Below are positions 9,049-17,285 of a stretch of DNA of 64,000 nucleotides, one piece after another; positions within the stretch are counted from its first letter, which is position 1; the number at the start of each line of letters is the position of its first letter. Where the stretch lies: positions 186,001-250,000 of the forward strand of contig NZ_JAQSDY010000009.1 in assembly GCF_029946145.1 (NCBI RefSeq), in the 5' to 3' direction. A model generated the notes under the pieces. The model was not told where the DNA came from and did no database searches. It saw only the letters and a program-made list of their open reading frames with translations. Source of the stretch: Brevundimonas sp. Lineage in GTDB: Bacteria; Pseudomonadota; Alphaproteobacteria; Caulobacterales; Caulobacteraceae. The position numbers and the translations under genes were made by a program.

Positions 9049-10266
9049 ATGTCCGATCTCGCGCCGATTCACGAGGAGCCCGCCCCGGAAGGCGGTTTCC
9101 GCGCGCGCCATGCGCTGCTGAAGCGTCTGGCCGACGTGGTGTCTCTGCCCGCCAGCCGGATCAACGCCTTCGAGCGCGCCGTGACCGGCGACCTGCTGGT
9201 GGAGATGCTGCGTCTGGCCAGCGCGGAAGACCGTCGGCGCGTCGCCCAGCGGCTGGCGCCCCTGGCCGAACTGCCCAACGCCCTGGCGCGGATGCTGCTT
9301 CGCGACGAGCCGGCGATCGCCGGCCTGCTGATCGAACAATGCGCGTCGCTGTCGGACGCCGACCTGGTCGCCTGCGCGCGCGACACGGGCCCTGAACACC
9401 GGTTCCTGATGGCCAGCCGCCGGTCGCTGTCCGAGGTCGTGACGGAGACGTTGCTGAGCTTTGGCGAGAGTCATGTCATCGAGGCGGTGCTGCGCAACAA
9501 CACCGCCCGCCTGTGCCAGACGGCAATCGAAGGCGTGGTCAGCCTGAGTCGGCAGGAGCCGCAGTTGTGCGGTCCCGTGCTGAAGCGGCCGGAACTGCGT
9601 CCGTCCGGCGCCTATGTGATGTTCTGGTGGTGCGGGCCCGAGGATCGCCGCACCATCCTGCAGCGCTTCGCCGTCTCGCGCGAAGTCATGCAGGAAGTGG
9701 CCGAGGACGTCTTCGCCATGGCCGCAGAAGAGAACTGGCAGGATCCGGTGTCGCGCAAGGCGCTGCAGTTCATCGAGCGCCGCCAGCGCAACCGTGCGGC
9801 CATCTCCAAGAGCCCGTATGGCGGACTGGAGCAGGCGGTCGCGGCAGCCGCGGCCGGCGGCCTGAACCGCGAGGTCGCGACCGAGATCGCCTATCTGTCG
9901 GGAATCAAGCCCATCACCGGCGCCAAGATCCTGGGCGATCCCGGCGGCGAACCGCTGGCGATCCTGTGCAAGGCCACGGGTCTGGGCAAGAGCGACCTGC
10001 AGAACCTGTGGCGGTCGATGCGCCGGCCCGAGACGGCCGAGGACGGTTCGGCCCATCCGGCCTGGGAGCGGGTGCAGATCACCTATGACATGCTGGCGGT
10101 CGACCGGGCCCAGACCGTGTTGCGTTACTGGAACTGGTCGTTGTCCTCGGCCCTGACGCCCGCTCTACTCCGGGCAATCCGCGACGGCGAGGATGAGGGG
10201 ATCGATGATTATTCCGCCCCCGAGCGCGCCGCCATGCTGGCTTTGGCGGAAAACTTCGGTCGCTGA
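9049..10266 (+). CDS. DUF2336 domain protein (upstream of mucR)
   Basis: A 405-residue soluble helical protein with repeated Leu/Ala-rich segments such as VAQRLAPLAELPNALARMLLRDEPAIAGLLIEQ, typical of DUF2336 (HEAT-like, alphaproteobacterial). The stretch RNRAAISKSPYGGLEQAVAAAAAGG and the C-terminal YWNWSLSSALTPALL are consistent with this family in Caulobacterales. No enzymatic motif is visible and the function is not known. It precedes mucR on the same strand. A second DUF2336 gene lies on the other side of mucR on the opposite strand. Confidence 0.8.
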   Translation: MSDLAPIHEEPAPEGGFRARHALLKRLADVVSLPASRINAFERAVTGDLLVEMLRLASAEDRRRVAQRLAPLAELPNALARMLLRDEPAIAGLLIEQCASLSDADLVACARDTGPEHRFLMASRRSLSEVVTETLLSFGESHVIEAVLRNNTARLCQTAIEGVVSLSRQEPQLCGPVLKRPELRPSGAYVMFWWCGPEDRRTILQRFAVSREVMQEVAEDVFAMAAEENWQDPVSRKALQFIERRQRNRAAISKSPYGGLEQAVAAAAAGGLNREVATEIAYLSGIKPITGAKILGDPGGEPLAILCKATGLGKSDLQNLWRSMRRPETAEDGSAHPAWERVQITYDMLAVDRAQTVLRYWNWSLSSALTPALLRAIRDGEDEGIDDYSAPERAAMLALAENFGR

Positions 10267-10296
10267 TTACCGCAATGCAACCAAAACGAAACGGGC

Positions 10297-10324
10297 TTCT
10301 ACCCGGTCTGGTGGCGGCTATAGT
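10297..10324 (+). promoter_or_regulatory. Possible mucR promoter
   Basis: TTCTAC, a 16-base spacer and TATAGT form a moderate sigma-70-like promoter in the 190-base gap before mucR. A GATTC (GANTC, the CcrM methylation target) lies downstream at 10416-10420 and would fall in the leader. No experimental support is available from sequence. Confidence 0.3.
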
Positions 10325-10456
10325 AAACCTCTCGTATCCAGCGCGACTTTGTTGCGGTGATCGATGCTGTGGTTGCTTTCAGTATGGAACAAATCTATTG
10401 ACCTCGACACCGACTGATTCAGTCCAGAATTGATTTCAACAAGACGGGGCCTGCAC

Positions 10457-10897
10457 GTGGAAGACAACGCTCAACTGCTCGAAATGACGGCGGACATCGT
10501 GTCGGCCTATGTCGGAAACAACAATGTTCAGGCGATTGAAGTGCCGGGGCTGATTTCCAGCATTCACGCCGCCCTGACCCAGGTTTCCAGCGGCGCCGTC
10601 GAGCCCGAGCCCGAGGTCAAGGACCCGGCGGTTCCGGTGCGCAAGTCGATCACCCCCGATTTCCTGATCTGCCTGGAAGATGGTCGCAAGTTCAAGTCGC
10701 TGAAGCGGCACCTGCGCACCAAATACAACATGAGCCCCGAGGAATACCGGGCCAAATGGGGTCTGGCGAAAGACTATCCGATGGTCGCTCCGAACTACGC
10801 CAAGGCCCGTTCGGATCTGGCCAAGTCGATGGGTCTGGGGCAGGGCGGCCGCAAGCCCGCCCGCGCCGCCGCCACCGCAGGACGCGCCAAGAAATAG
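10457..10897 (+). CDS. mucR: MucR/Ros-family zinc-finger regulator
   Basis: About 146 residues. The C-terminal DNA-binding region contains [16 protein letters not shown], then [14 protein letters not shown] and [10 protein letters not shown], the hallmark of the MucR/Ros prokaryotic zinc finger. In Caulobacter crescentus MucR proteins repress S-phase genes and act with SciP, CtrA and GcrA in cell-cycle control; a similar role is inferred. The start is taken as GTG at 10457 ([15 protein letters not shown], matching the family N-terminus); TTG at 10430 is an alternative. Basic Ala/Arg/Lys tail. Followed by a strong terminator. Confidence 0.93.
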   Translation: MEDNAQLLEMTADIVSAYVGNNNVQAIEVPGLISSIHAALTQVSSGAVEPEPEVKDPAVPVRKSITPDFLICLEDGRKFKSLKRHLRTKYNMSPEEYRAKWGLAKDYPMVAPNYAKARSDLAKSMGLGQGGRKPARAAATAGRAKK

Positions 10898-10918
10898 TCC
10901 GCCCTGTCGGTGGTCTGG

Positions 10919-10954
10919 AACGCCCGCATCCGGTGACGGAGGCGGGCGTTTTCG
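10919..10954 (+). terminator. Rho-independent terminator after mucR
   Basis: Arms AACGCCCGC and GCGGGCGTT flank a 13-base loop and are followed by TTTTC. It lies 22 bases after the mucR stop codon, so mucR appears to be a monocistronic unit at its 3' end. Confidence 0.8.
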
Positions 10955-11024
10955 TGCGGCTGGTGGACGCCTGAGGCCGGCTGGCTGTCTCGACCACTGG
11001 CCACCAGCCACTGATCACGAACAC

Positions 11025-12131
11025 CTACGCCGCCTGGGCGCCCCGACGCATGCGCCAGAAACGCAGGGTCCGGAGGGCGGCGTCGCGGCTGAGTTCGGCG
11101 TACATCCGGGCGTAGGAATGCGCCTTGGCCATGGCGTCGCCGTCGTCGTTGAGCAGCACCACCGCATAGGTGAGGAACAGGGCTCGATCGAGGTCCGCCG
11201 ACTTGCAGACCACGGCCAGGGCGTCCAGCTCGCGGCGCTCCACGATCTGGCGGGCGGTATGGAAGTCGATGTCCGACAACTGGGCCAGGGCGATCAGGAA
11301 GGACGTGGTCCCGCCCGAACGCAGGAAGCGGGCCAGCATCCGGGGCGACAACTGGCCGGCGGCCTTCAGCTCTTCGACATAGGCCAGACATTCGGCGTAG
11401 TCGGCGGGAAGGGCGCCGTCGTTGGTGGCGATGCGGGTGCGGCCGGCGGCGATAGCGCTTTCCAGCAGGGCGGGATCCAGACGCGCGTTCTGTTCCAGGA
11501 TCTGGGTCCGCAACCGGGCCTCGACCACGAAATACATCTCGTTCAGCAGGTCGGGCGGCAGGCTGGCGCGCTCGACCGCCGCCTCATGCAGGGCGGGGTT
11601 GGCCTTGGCCCGCTCGATCGCGGTTTCCGACGCCTGGCGCGACAGCCGGGCGCCGTCGTTGCGCAGCAGCGTGCCCAGGGTCTCGTCGTCGCCGCGTTCG
11701 ACGATGACGTCCGAGACCGCCTCGGACACCGAAGGCCGGGCGGAGACAGCCCGCAGATGGTCCTGGCCATGTTTACGCACGACGCCCAGCAGGTCTTCGT
11801 CAGTCAGTACCGGCGAGGACGCCAGCACGGCGCCGGCGACGGCGGCTTCGTCATTGGCCAGCCGCCGGATCAGGTTGTGGGGCGCATCCGGGGCCGAAGC
11901 GAACCGGGCCGACAGTTCGGCGCGGACGGCGACTTCCATGTCATCGGTCAGCCGGGTCAGGACGGCGCCGTACAGGGTGTCTTCCGTCGCGGTGCGGGTC
12001 GTGCCGCCGAAGAAATGATCGGTCAGTTCACGCAGCAGGGCGCGCCGTTTCTCGCTCGAACCCTCCTCGGCGAGAGAGATCAGGTCGGGAAGCCGCGAAG
12101 GCGCGGAGGTCGGGGCCGCGGCTTCGCTCAC
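11025..12131 (-). CDS. Second DUF2336 domain protein
   Basis: A 368-residue, mostly helical soluble protein with tandem segments such as LTDDMEVAVRAELSARF and LIRRLANDEAAVAGAVLASSPVLTDEDLL, typical of DUF2336/HEAT-like proteins. It ends RFWRMRRG. It converges on mucR from the opposite strand. Its start overlaps the stop of the upstream secreted Pro/Ala-rich gene by four bases, so the two are probably translationally coupled. The function is unknown. It shares architecture but not close sequence identity with the DUF2336 gene at 9049-10266. Confidence 0.78.
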   Translation of the reverse strand: MSEAAAPTSAPSRLPDLISLAEEGSSEKRRALLRELTDHFFGGTTRTATEDTLYGAVLTRLTDDMEVAVRAELSARFASAPDAPHNLIRRLANDEAAVAGAVLASSPVLTDEDLLGVVRKHGQDHLRAVSARPSVSEAVSDVIVERGDDETLGTLLRNDGARLSRQASETAIERAKANPALHEAAVERASLPPDLLNEMYFVVEARLRTQILEQNARLDPALLESAIAAGRTRIATNDGALPADYAECLAYVEELKAAGQLSPRMLARFLRSGGTTSFLIALAQLSDIDFHTARQIVERRELDALAVVCKSADLDRALFLTYAVVLLNDDGDAMAKAHSYARMYAELSRDAALRTLRFWRMRRGAQAA

Positions 12132-13021
12132 TGATGGTCCCCGTCGGAGGCGGCGGGAGCGGGGCGCGTCCGGCCCTGGCTGTCACGGATGAGGGTCGGA
12201 CCCTGTTCGGGCTCGGCCAGGTCCTGGGACGCTGGTGTCTGGGTCATGGTGATCGCCAGGGCGTCGACATAGGTCGGTTCGGGCATCGCCAGCGCATCGG
12301 GCTGACGGCCGTTCTGGCGATGGACGGAATAGTAGCGGGCCCCCTGTTGCGGCGGGCGCTCTCCAGTATTGCTCACCTGGGCGACATGACGAGGGGCCGG
12401 CGCGGCGGCCTGACCCTGCGGCGCGGCGGCGGCTTCGGCGACAGGTTCGGGCCCGGGCGCGGCCTGCTGCAGGCGGAAGATGGGCGCGTCGCGGCGGGGC
12501 GCCATGGGGTCGGCCGGTTCGCCCGGGGTGGCGGGCATGTCCGACGGGGCGGGTCCGGACGCTGGCGCATAGGCGATGTCGGCAGGAACGGGCTGGCCGC
12601 CCCTGCCCTGGTCAGGAAGATATTCGGGCGTCGGCGCGGGGCGGGGTGCGGTCGAGGCGGCGGGGGCCGGCACGGGCGCTTCCATGCGGACCGGAGCTGG
12701 AGCGGGCGGCGGCGAGGCCGGCCGCAGCCAGGCGTTGGCCGGCGTCAGGGTCCGCCGCGGAGTGGTGGACGCCGCCGGGACGGCGGCAGGCGGCGGCTGG
12801 ACCGCGCCGAAACCGCCGTGGGGGATGACGAGGTTGGAGCGGCGCAGGCCCGTGCGCGCCGCGGCTGAAGCGGCAGGGGCGGGGGCGGCTGCGCTCCGGC
12901 CCGGCCAGGAGAGTTGACGCAGATCCTGGCGAGCGGCCGGCGCCGGGGTCTGGGCCACGGCGGCTCCGGCCAGCATCGTGGCGGCGACAAGCGCGATCGG
13001 GAGGCTGTGGACGCGACGCAA
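12128..13021 (-). CDS. Secreted proline/alanine-rich protein of unknown function
   Basis: A 297-residue protein with a clear Sec signal (MRRVHSLPIALVAATMLAGAAVA). The remainder is low-complexity Pro/Ala sequence with few predicted structural elements; the C-terminal part is more ordered (RYYSVHRQNGRQPDALAMPE). No known domain is recognised. It could be a periplasmic spacer or cell-wall linked protein. Its ATGA overlap with the DUF2336 gene downstream suggests a functional pair. The unbroken frame, signal peptide and good start context argue that it is real. Confidence 0.65.
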   Translation of the reverse strand: MRRVHSLPIALVAATMLAGAAVAQTPAPAARQDLRQLSWPGRSAAAPAPAASAAARTGLRRSNLVIPHGGFGAVQPPPAAVPAASTTPRRTLTPANAWLRPASPPPAPAPVRMEAPVPAPAASTAPRPAPTPEYLPDQGRGGQPVPADIAYAPASGPAPSDMPATPGEPADPMAPRRDAPIFRLQQAAPGPEPVAEAAAAPQGQAAAPAPRHVAQVSNTGERPPQQGARYYSVHRQNGRQPDALAMPEPTYVDALAITMTQTPASQDLAEPEQGPTLIRDSQGRTRPAPAASDGDHQ

Positions 13022-13122
13022 GGGGCGGCTCCGGACGCAAGGACTGGAGTCGTACGCTAGGCGTCAGGGCCTTAAGGCGGGCCTAACGCGGCAACCCCGC
13101 CGCACACGTGGGGCGCGAATTT

Positions 13123-13875
13123 CTACAGGTTTCGCCGGTGCACGGCGCGCTCGAGCGCGCTTACCGCCGCGTTGAGCGCCAGGCCCATGACCATCAACAG
13201 CACCAGAGCGGCCAGCATGTCGGCGGTGCGCAGGCGGTTGCCGGCCTCGAGCAGGCGCCACGCCAGCCCCTGGGTCGCGCCGGAGCCCGAGACGAACTCG
13301 GCCACCACCGCCCCGATCACCGCCAGTCCGGAGGCGACCCGCAGTCCCTCGAGCATGAAGGACAGGGCGGCCGGAAGACGCAGGCGGATCAGACGCTGGA
13401 CGGGGGAGGCGCCGTAGAGGTCGAACAGGCGTTCGAGATCCGGATCGGCGGCCTTGAGTCCGGTCAGAACCCCCGAGAAGAGCGGGAAGAAGGCGACGGC
13501 GGCGGCGAGGGCGACGACGGCTCGATCCGCGTGATCCAGGCCCGTCCAGATCAGCACCAGCGGCGCGATGGCGACCACGGGCGTGACTTGCAGCGCCACG
13601 GCCAGTGGGCGAACGGCCTGTTCGGCGGGCCGGCTCAGGGACACGATCAGCGCGAGGCCGCCGCCCAGGAGGGAGGCGACGATCAAGGCCTGCGTGGCCA
13701 TCCAGAAGGTGGCGGCGGCGGAGGCGGCGAGCACCGGCGCCCGGACGATCAGGGAGAGGACGACAGCACTGGGCGGGGGCAGGAACCAGACGGGGACATG
13801 CAGCGCCCGGCAGGCGATCTCCCATGCCGCGAGGAGCAGGGCGGTCAGCAGGAGCGGCGGGAGGAGACGCGTCAT
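13123..13875 (-). CDS. ABC transporter permease (SsuC/ThiX-like)
   Basis: A 250-residue integral membrane protein with about six hydrophobic segments. The EAA-like cytoplasmic loop DLYGASPVQRLIRLRLPAAL is diagnostic of binding-protein-dependent importer permeases of the taurine/nitrate/HMP group. The start at 13875 (MTRLLPPLLLTALLLA) forms an ATGA overlap with the ATPase gene stop; the longer frame to 14121 is only antisense sequence. Last gene of a three-gene importer operon. Confidence 0.88.
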   Translation of the reverse strand: MTRLLPPLLLTALLLAAWEIACRALHVPVWFLPPPSAVVLSLIVRAPVLAASAAATFWMATQALIVASLLGGGLALIVSLSRPAEQAVRPLAVALQVTPVVAIAPLVLIWTGLDHADRAVVALAAAVAFFPLFSGVLTGLKAADPDLERLFDLYGASPVQRLIRLRLPAALSFMLEGLRVASGLAVIGAVVAEFVSGSGATQGLAWRLLEAGNRLRTADMLAALVLLMVMGLALNAAVSALERAVHRRNL

Positions 13876-14639
13876 GCGGCCTTCCGCGACGAGGGGGTCA
13901 TTGCATCGGCGAGCGTCCGGGCCAGTTCCTCCACGGCCGCGCGATAGCCCGCGTCCATGCGCCAGCCCTCGGGGCGTGGCAGGATCCCGGGCGAGACCTG
14001 TTCCGCCGCGATGCGTCCGGTCGCCGCGTCCAGCACCAGGGCGCGGCCGGCCAGATAGACAGCCTCCTCCACATCGTGGGTCACGAAGACGATGGCGGCC
14101 CGGGGCGAGCGGGCCGCCCACAGCCCGTGCAGGTCTTCGATGAGGCGACGGCGGGTGACGCTGTCGAGGGCCGCGAAGGGCTCGTCCAGCAGGAGCAGGT
14201 CAGGTTCGCCGACCAGGGCGCGGGCCAGCGACACGCGCATGGCCATGCCGCCGGAGAGTTGACGCGGGCGGGCGGTCAGGCGGTCGCCCAGGCCCACGGC
14301 GGCCAGCGCCTGATCCGCCCGGCGGCGGGCCTCGGAGGCCGGCATGCCGGCCAGTTCCAGCGGCAGGGCGACATTGGTTCTGGCGTCGGCCCAGGGCATC
14401 AGGGTGGCGGACTGGAAGACGAAGCCGGTGCGGGCGGGCGCGGCCGCACGATCGACCCGTCCTTCGGCGGGGGGCTCCAGTCCGGCCAGCAGCCGCAGGA
14501 TGGTGGACTTGCCGGCGCCGGATGCTCCCACCAGGGCGACGATCTCGCCGGGGGCGATGGACAGTGTGATCGGACCGAGCGGCGGACGGCCGGGATAGCG
14601 AACGACGGCGTCCGAGAGCGCGGCCGTCGCCTCAGCCAC
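13872..14639 (-). CDS. ABC transporter ATP-binding protein
   Basis: A 255-residue ABC ATPase. Walker A GASGAGKST (near residue 40), Q-loop FQSATLMPWADAR, signature LSGGMAMRVSLARAL, Walker B LLLLDEPFAALD and switch His in FVTHDVEEA are all intact. It is of the SsuB/TauB/ThiZ type. It overlaps the substrate-binding protein gene upstream by 8 bases and the permease gene downstream by 4 bases, so the three products are very probably made together as one importer. Confidence 0.93.
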   Translation of the reverse strand: MAEATAALSDAVVRYPGRPPLGPITLSIAPGEIVALVGASGAGKSTILRLLAGLEPPAEGRVDRAAAPARTGFVFQSATLMPWADARTNVALPLELAGMPASEARRRADQALAAVGLGDRLTARPRQLSGGMAMRVSLARALVGEPDLLLLDEPFAALDSVTRRRLIEDLHGLWAARSPRAAIVFVTHDVEEAVYLAGRALVLDAATGRIAAEQVSPGILPRPEGWRMDAGYRAAVEELARTLADAMTPSSRKAA

Positions 14640-15672
14640 GGCCGGGCAGATACTGGGTGGTGAAGGCCTTGCGCCAGTCGAGGCTGGCCGGATAGACGCC
14701 GGCGCCCGAGGTGACGTCGAAGAAGGCCTGCCAACGTTCCGCGGTCATGGCCCCGAGGCCATAGAGGGCCGCATCGCCGCCATCGACGATGCCGTTGGAC
14801 TTCAGCTTGGCCCGGGCCTGATCCAGGATGGCCTGGGTCATCTCGGGATTGGCCTTGCGGATCAGGGCGTCAGCCGCCTTGCCGTCGCCCTGGATGTAGT
14901 CGCGCCAGCCCTCGGCCGAGCCGGCGATGAAGCTGCGCAGGGCGGCGGCGTTGTCGCGGGCGAAGGCGTCGGGGGCCAGGACCATGGTGGCGTAGGAGGG
15001 ATAGCCCTCGTCAGCCAGCAGGAAGACCTTGGGGGTGAAGCCCGCCTCCTGCTCGATCGTCCAGGGCTCGGAGGTCAGATAGCCCTGCTGCACCGCCCGC
15101 TCGTCGGCGAGGAAGGGGGCGAGGTTGAAGGTGTATTTGCGCACCTGATCGTCGGTGAAGCCGTATTTGGCCTTCAGCCAGACCCAGAAGGAGGTGATCG
15201 AGGCGTCGGCCAGAAGAAAGGGGCGGCCTTGAAGGTCCGCGATGGATTCCAGCGCCGGGTCGGGGTGGGCGATCAGGACCTGGGGGTCCTTCTGGAAGAA
15301 GGCGGCGACGGCCTTCACCGGCGCTCCCTCGGCGACCAGGTTCAGGGGGATGAAGCTGTTGGAGCCCATGCCGAGCTCGACCGCGCCCGAGGCAAGGAGC
15401 TGGGGCACGTTCACGCCGGGTCCGCCCTGGATGATCTGGACGTTCAGCCCGCGCCGGGCATAGGCCCCCGAGGCCAGGGCCTGGTAGAAGCCGCCGTGCT
15501 CGGCCTGGGCGCGCCAGTCGGTGGCGAAGCGCAGGCGGACGCGGCCTTCCTCATCGACCGGAGCCTCGGACCGCTGGCAGGCCGAGACGGCCACCGCAGC
15601 CGCGAGCGCGCCGGCGCCCGCGATCACGGCGCGGCGATGGAGCGAGGCTGGCCGATTCCCGCGCAAGGTCAT
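14632..15672 (-). CDS. ABC importer substrate-binding lipoprotein, NMT1/THI5-like
   Basis: A 346-residue protein. A lipoprotein leader ends in VAVSAC, with an upstream basic RR pair. The mature part opens with RLRFATDWRAQAEHGGFYQALASG, typical of NMT1/THI5-like binding proteins that carry pyrimidine or other small heterocyclic precursors; related proteins bind taurine, nitrate or riboflavin. Substrate cannot be decided: no TPP or FMN riboswitch is recognisable upstream, and the CCCFC motif of true THI5 synthases is absent. First gene of the importer operon. Confidence 0.85.
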   Translation of the reverse strand: MTLRGNRPASLHRRAVIAGAGALAAAVAVSACQRSEAPVDEEGRVRLRFATDWRAQAEHGGFYQALASGAYARRGLNVQIIQGGPGVNVPQLLASGAVELGMGSNSFIPLNLVAEGAPVKAVAAFFQKDPQVLIAHPDPALESIADLQGRPFLLADASITSFWVWLKAKYGFTDDQVRKYTFNLAPFLADERAVQQGYLTSEPWTIEQEAGFTPKVFLLADEGYPSYATMVLAPDAFARDNAAALRSFIAGSAEGWRDYIQGDGKAADALIRKANPEMTQAILDQARAKLKSNGIVDGGDAALYGLGAMTAERWQAFFDVTSGAGVYPASLDWRKAFTTQYLPGRG

Positions 15673-16259
15673 GGCCTTGGTTTACGGCGCAGTCGGGAGA
15701 AGGGGAAGGGGGCGCAAAGTCGTCAGCGGCCGCGCCGCGAACGATAGTGCAAACCGGAATTGAGCGAGGGGACGAAAGTCCCCGGCGAACCGGCTTCCCT
15801 CGTCCCCTCGCCAAGTCCGGGTTGGACTTGGCCATTGAGGTTCAGGACCCTGGCTTTGCATCAGCGAGGCGAACCCCGGCGATGGTCGGCTGTATCCTGT
15901 CGCGCTCCTGGTCTCCGGCGTTCCACAAGGTCAAGCCTCGCGCCGTCCATCGATCCCGATCCGGTTCCCTCGGGGTTTTCTCCGGCCGAAGCCTTTGAAA
16001 AGTCCTTTGGGCCTTGATCCTGTCTCCCGTCCGTTAAGGTCGAAACCCCCCGGTGCGTTCGATCAGAGAGCCGGGCCGGTCCGCTTTGAGCCCCGGGTCT
16101 CCCCGGTTTTCCGCGCCGCCGTGTCCCTCGGCCTGTTGACGTTCGCGCCAAATCCGTTAGACGGCAAGCGCCCGAATTCGGCCGGCTGTGCGGAACCGGC
16201 CCGGCCCCGGTGGACAACCCTGTGCATATCTGTGGGCGGACCAAATTCGCGGAAGCGAA
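15673..16259. other. Long non-coding stretch with structured DNA
   Basis: 587 bases between the importer operon and the DUF6338-like gene. Open frames here lack ribosome binding sites and family resemblance. The left part holds two adjacent strong hairpins (15764-15832). At the right edge ATTCGC-GGAA-GCGAAT (16245-16260) is a small hairpin just past the stop of the leftward gene and may be its terminator. Around 16208-16240 there are two or three imperfect DnaA-box-like words. No tRNA, tmRNA tag, SRP or RNase P core motifs were seen. Confidence 0.6.
15764..15832. repeat. Two adjacent long hairpins, possible structured RNA or palindromic element
   Basis: Hairpin 1: arms at 15764-15775 and 15800-15811 (12 complementary bases, core GCGAGGGGACG / CGTCCCCTCGC), with an inner CCGG-CGAA-CCGG mini-stem. 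Hairpin 2: arms at 15810-15818 and 15824-15832 (GCCAAGTCC / GGACTTGGC) around GGGTT. The two share two bases, so they may be alternative or stacked structures. Neither is followed by a T-tract. The element lies in the importer upstream region, read leftward. Confidence 0.7.
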
Positions 16260-17042
16260 TCAGGAATTTGCGTTTTCCACAGAATCGTCGTCGTCGGTCT
16301 CGGTGGTTTCTTCGAACACCACGCTCAGGGCGATGTTCTTGATCTGGGACTGGTCAAGCTGAAGTCTCGGAATCGGCAGTTCGCGCGCAATGACCTTATG
16401 CCCGATCGTTTTCCCATCGGCGTTCAGATAAAATGATCTGCAGTTGCGAAGTGTGAGCGAGACAATTTGCTTGTCGGCGTTCAGTGAGAGATTCTCGACC
16501 TGCCCTTCGTAGCCAACGAGGGCCTTTGGCGCTTCAATGTCGGTAACGACATAGGCGATCAGGTGTTTGAGACCTCCTGGTTCAGGGTTCATTTGGGCAA
16601 GGACGGGACTCAACCACCCGTACAGGAATGTGTGGAAGCCTGACCCCGCTGATGCCTGCCCCGAAATTCGCGCTGTCAGGCCATAGGCGACTATAGACAG
16701 CACACCCAAGTTTAGCAGCAACAAGGCAGTTTCGACGCCAAGTGCCGGGTCTGCCTCTCCCGGGCCACCGAGAAAATATGCATAAACGTTGGGTGTCCAT
16801 CGCGTCTCGAAGATCGGTCCCAAGCAAAGCACATAGAGGTCATTGAGAGCGAGGAGCGAAGAACCTACGGCGTGTGAGGCCAAGGCGCCGAAGATCACGA
16901 CGGCCAGCGCCATAAACGAATTTGGCGCCGGGGCGGCCGGATGAACTACATCCGCTTGCTTCGCCATAAACAGACCGGCGTAGGTCGCCAAGCCTGGCGC
17001 AAGGACGAATAGGGCCCACGCGAGGCTCAGGCTAATGGTCAA
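16260..17042 (-). CDS. DUF6338-like membrane protein of unknown function
   Basis: A 260-residue protein. The N-terminal half has about three to four membrane segments (residues about 5-25, 45-70 and 105-125). The C-terminal half is soluble, with ALVGYEGQVENLSLNADKQI, and an acidic tail ETTETDDDD. I recall this arrangement from the DUF6338 family, but that is memory, not a search. The start is TTG at 17042, overlapping the stop of the small upstream gene. Base composition is clearly less GC-rich than neighbours and codon choice is atypical, which suggests horizontal acquisition. Confidence 0.6.
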   Translation of the reverse strand: MTISLSLAWALFVLAPGLATYAGLFMAKQADVVHPAAPAPNSFMALAVVIFGALASHAVGSSLLALNDLYVLCLGPIFETRWTPNVYAYFLGGPGEADPALGVETALLLLNLGVLSIVAYGLTARISGQASAGSGFHTFLYGWLSPVLAQMNPEPGGLKHLIAYVVTDIEAPKALVGYEGQVENLSLNADKQIVSLTLRNCRSFYLNADGKTIGHKVIARELPIPRLQLDQSQIKNIALSVVFEETTETDDDDSVENANS

Positions 17043-17224
17043 CCTTTTGCCGTCACTTTGCGATGGGGCGTCTGCCTAGCATCAGACTGCTTGGTCGAAA
17101 GGACGATCACGCCATCCGGCCGAACTTTTCCGGCGGCCATTACGGCTGACCAGCTGCCGTACCTCTTGACCAAGGTCTGGCCTGATCGGAGGGCCTTGTC
17201 GGAGTTCATCTTCATTGACGACAT
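17039..17224 (-). CDS. Small basic protein, unknown, coupled to the DUF6338-like gene
   Basis: A 61-residue Lys/Ser-rich protein (MSSMKMNSDKALRSGQTLVK...). It has a very good ribosome binding site: GGAGG seven bases before ATG. Its TGA overlaps the TTG start of the downstream membrane protein gene, so the two are translationally coupled. The segment RYGSWSAVMAAGKVRPDGVIVLS could be a small beta domain. No family is recognised. Like its partner it has lower GC than the surroundings. Confidence 0.6.
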   Translation of the reverse strand: MSSMKMNSDKALRSGQTLVKRYGSWSAVMAAGKVRPDGVIVLSTKQSDARQTPHRKVTAKG

Positions 17225-17285
17225 ATAGGGGCCTCCTTGAACTTGGCATCAACGATGCCATGAATTTTGGCAGGCACAAAGCTCA

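Noticed and set aside
13123..15672. Firm naming of the importer as thiamine-precursor (ThiXYZ) or taurine (Tau/Ssu) transporter
   Set aside because: Motifs fit the whole NMT1-like group and no riboswitch or pathway gene fixes the substrate.
15673..16259. Possible TPP or FMN riboswitch, RNase P RNA, tmRNA or SRP RNA
   Set aside because: None of the conserved core words of these RNAs could be found on either strand; only generic hairpins are present.
16200..16285. DnaA-box-like words (for example TGTGCATAT and TTTTCCACA) suggesting a replication origin
   Set aside because: Only imperfect matches, few in number, and none of the genes that normally flank a Caulobacterales origin are nearby.
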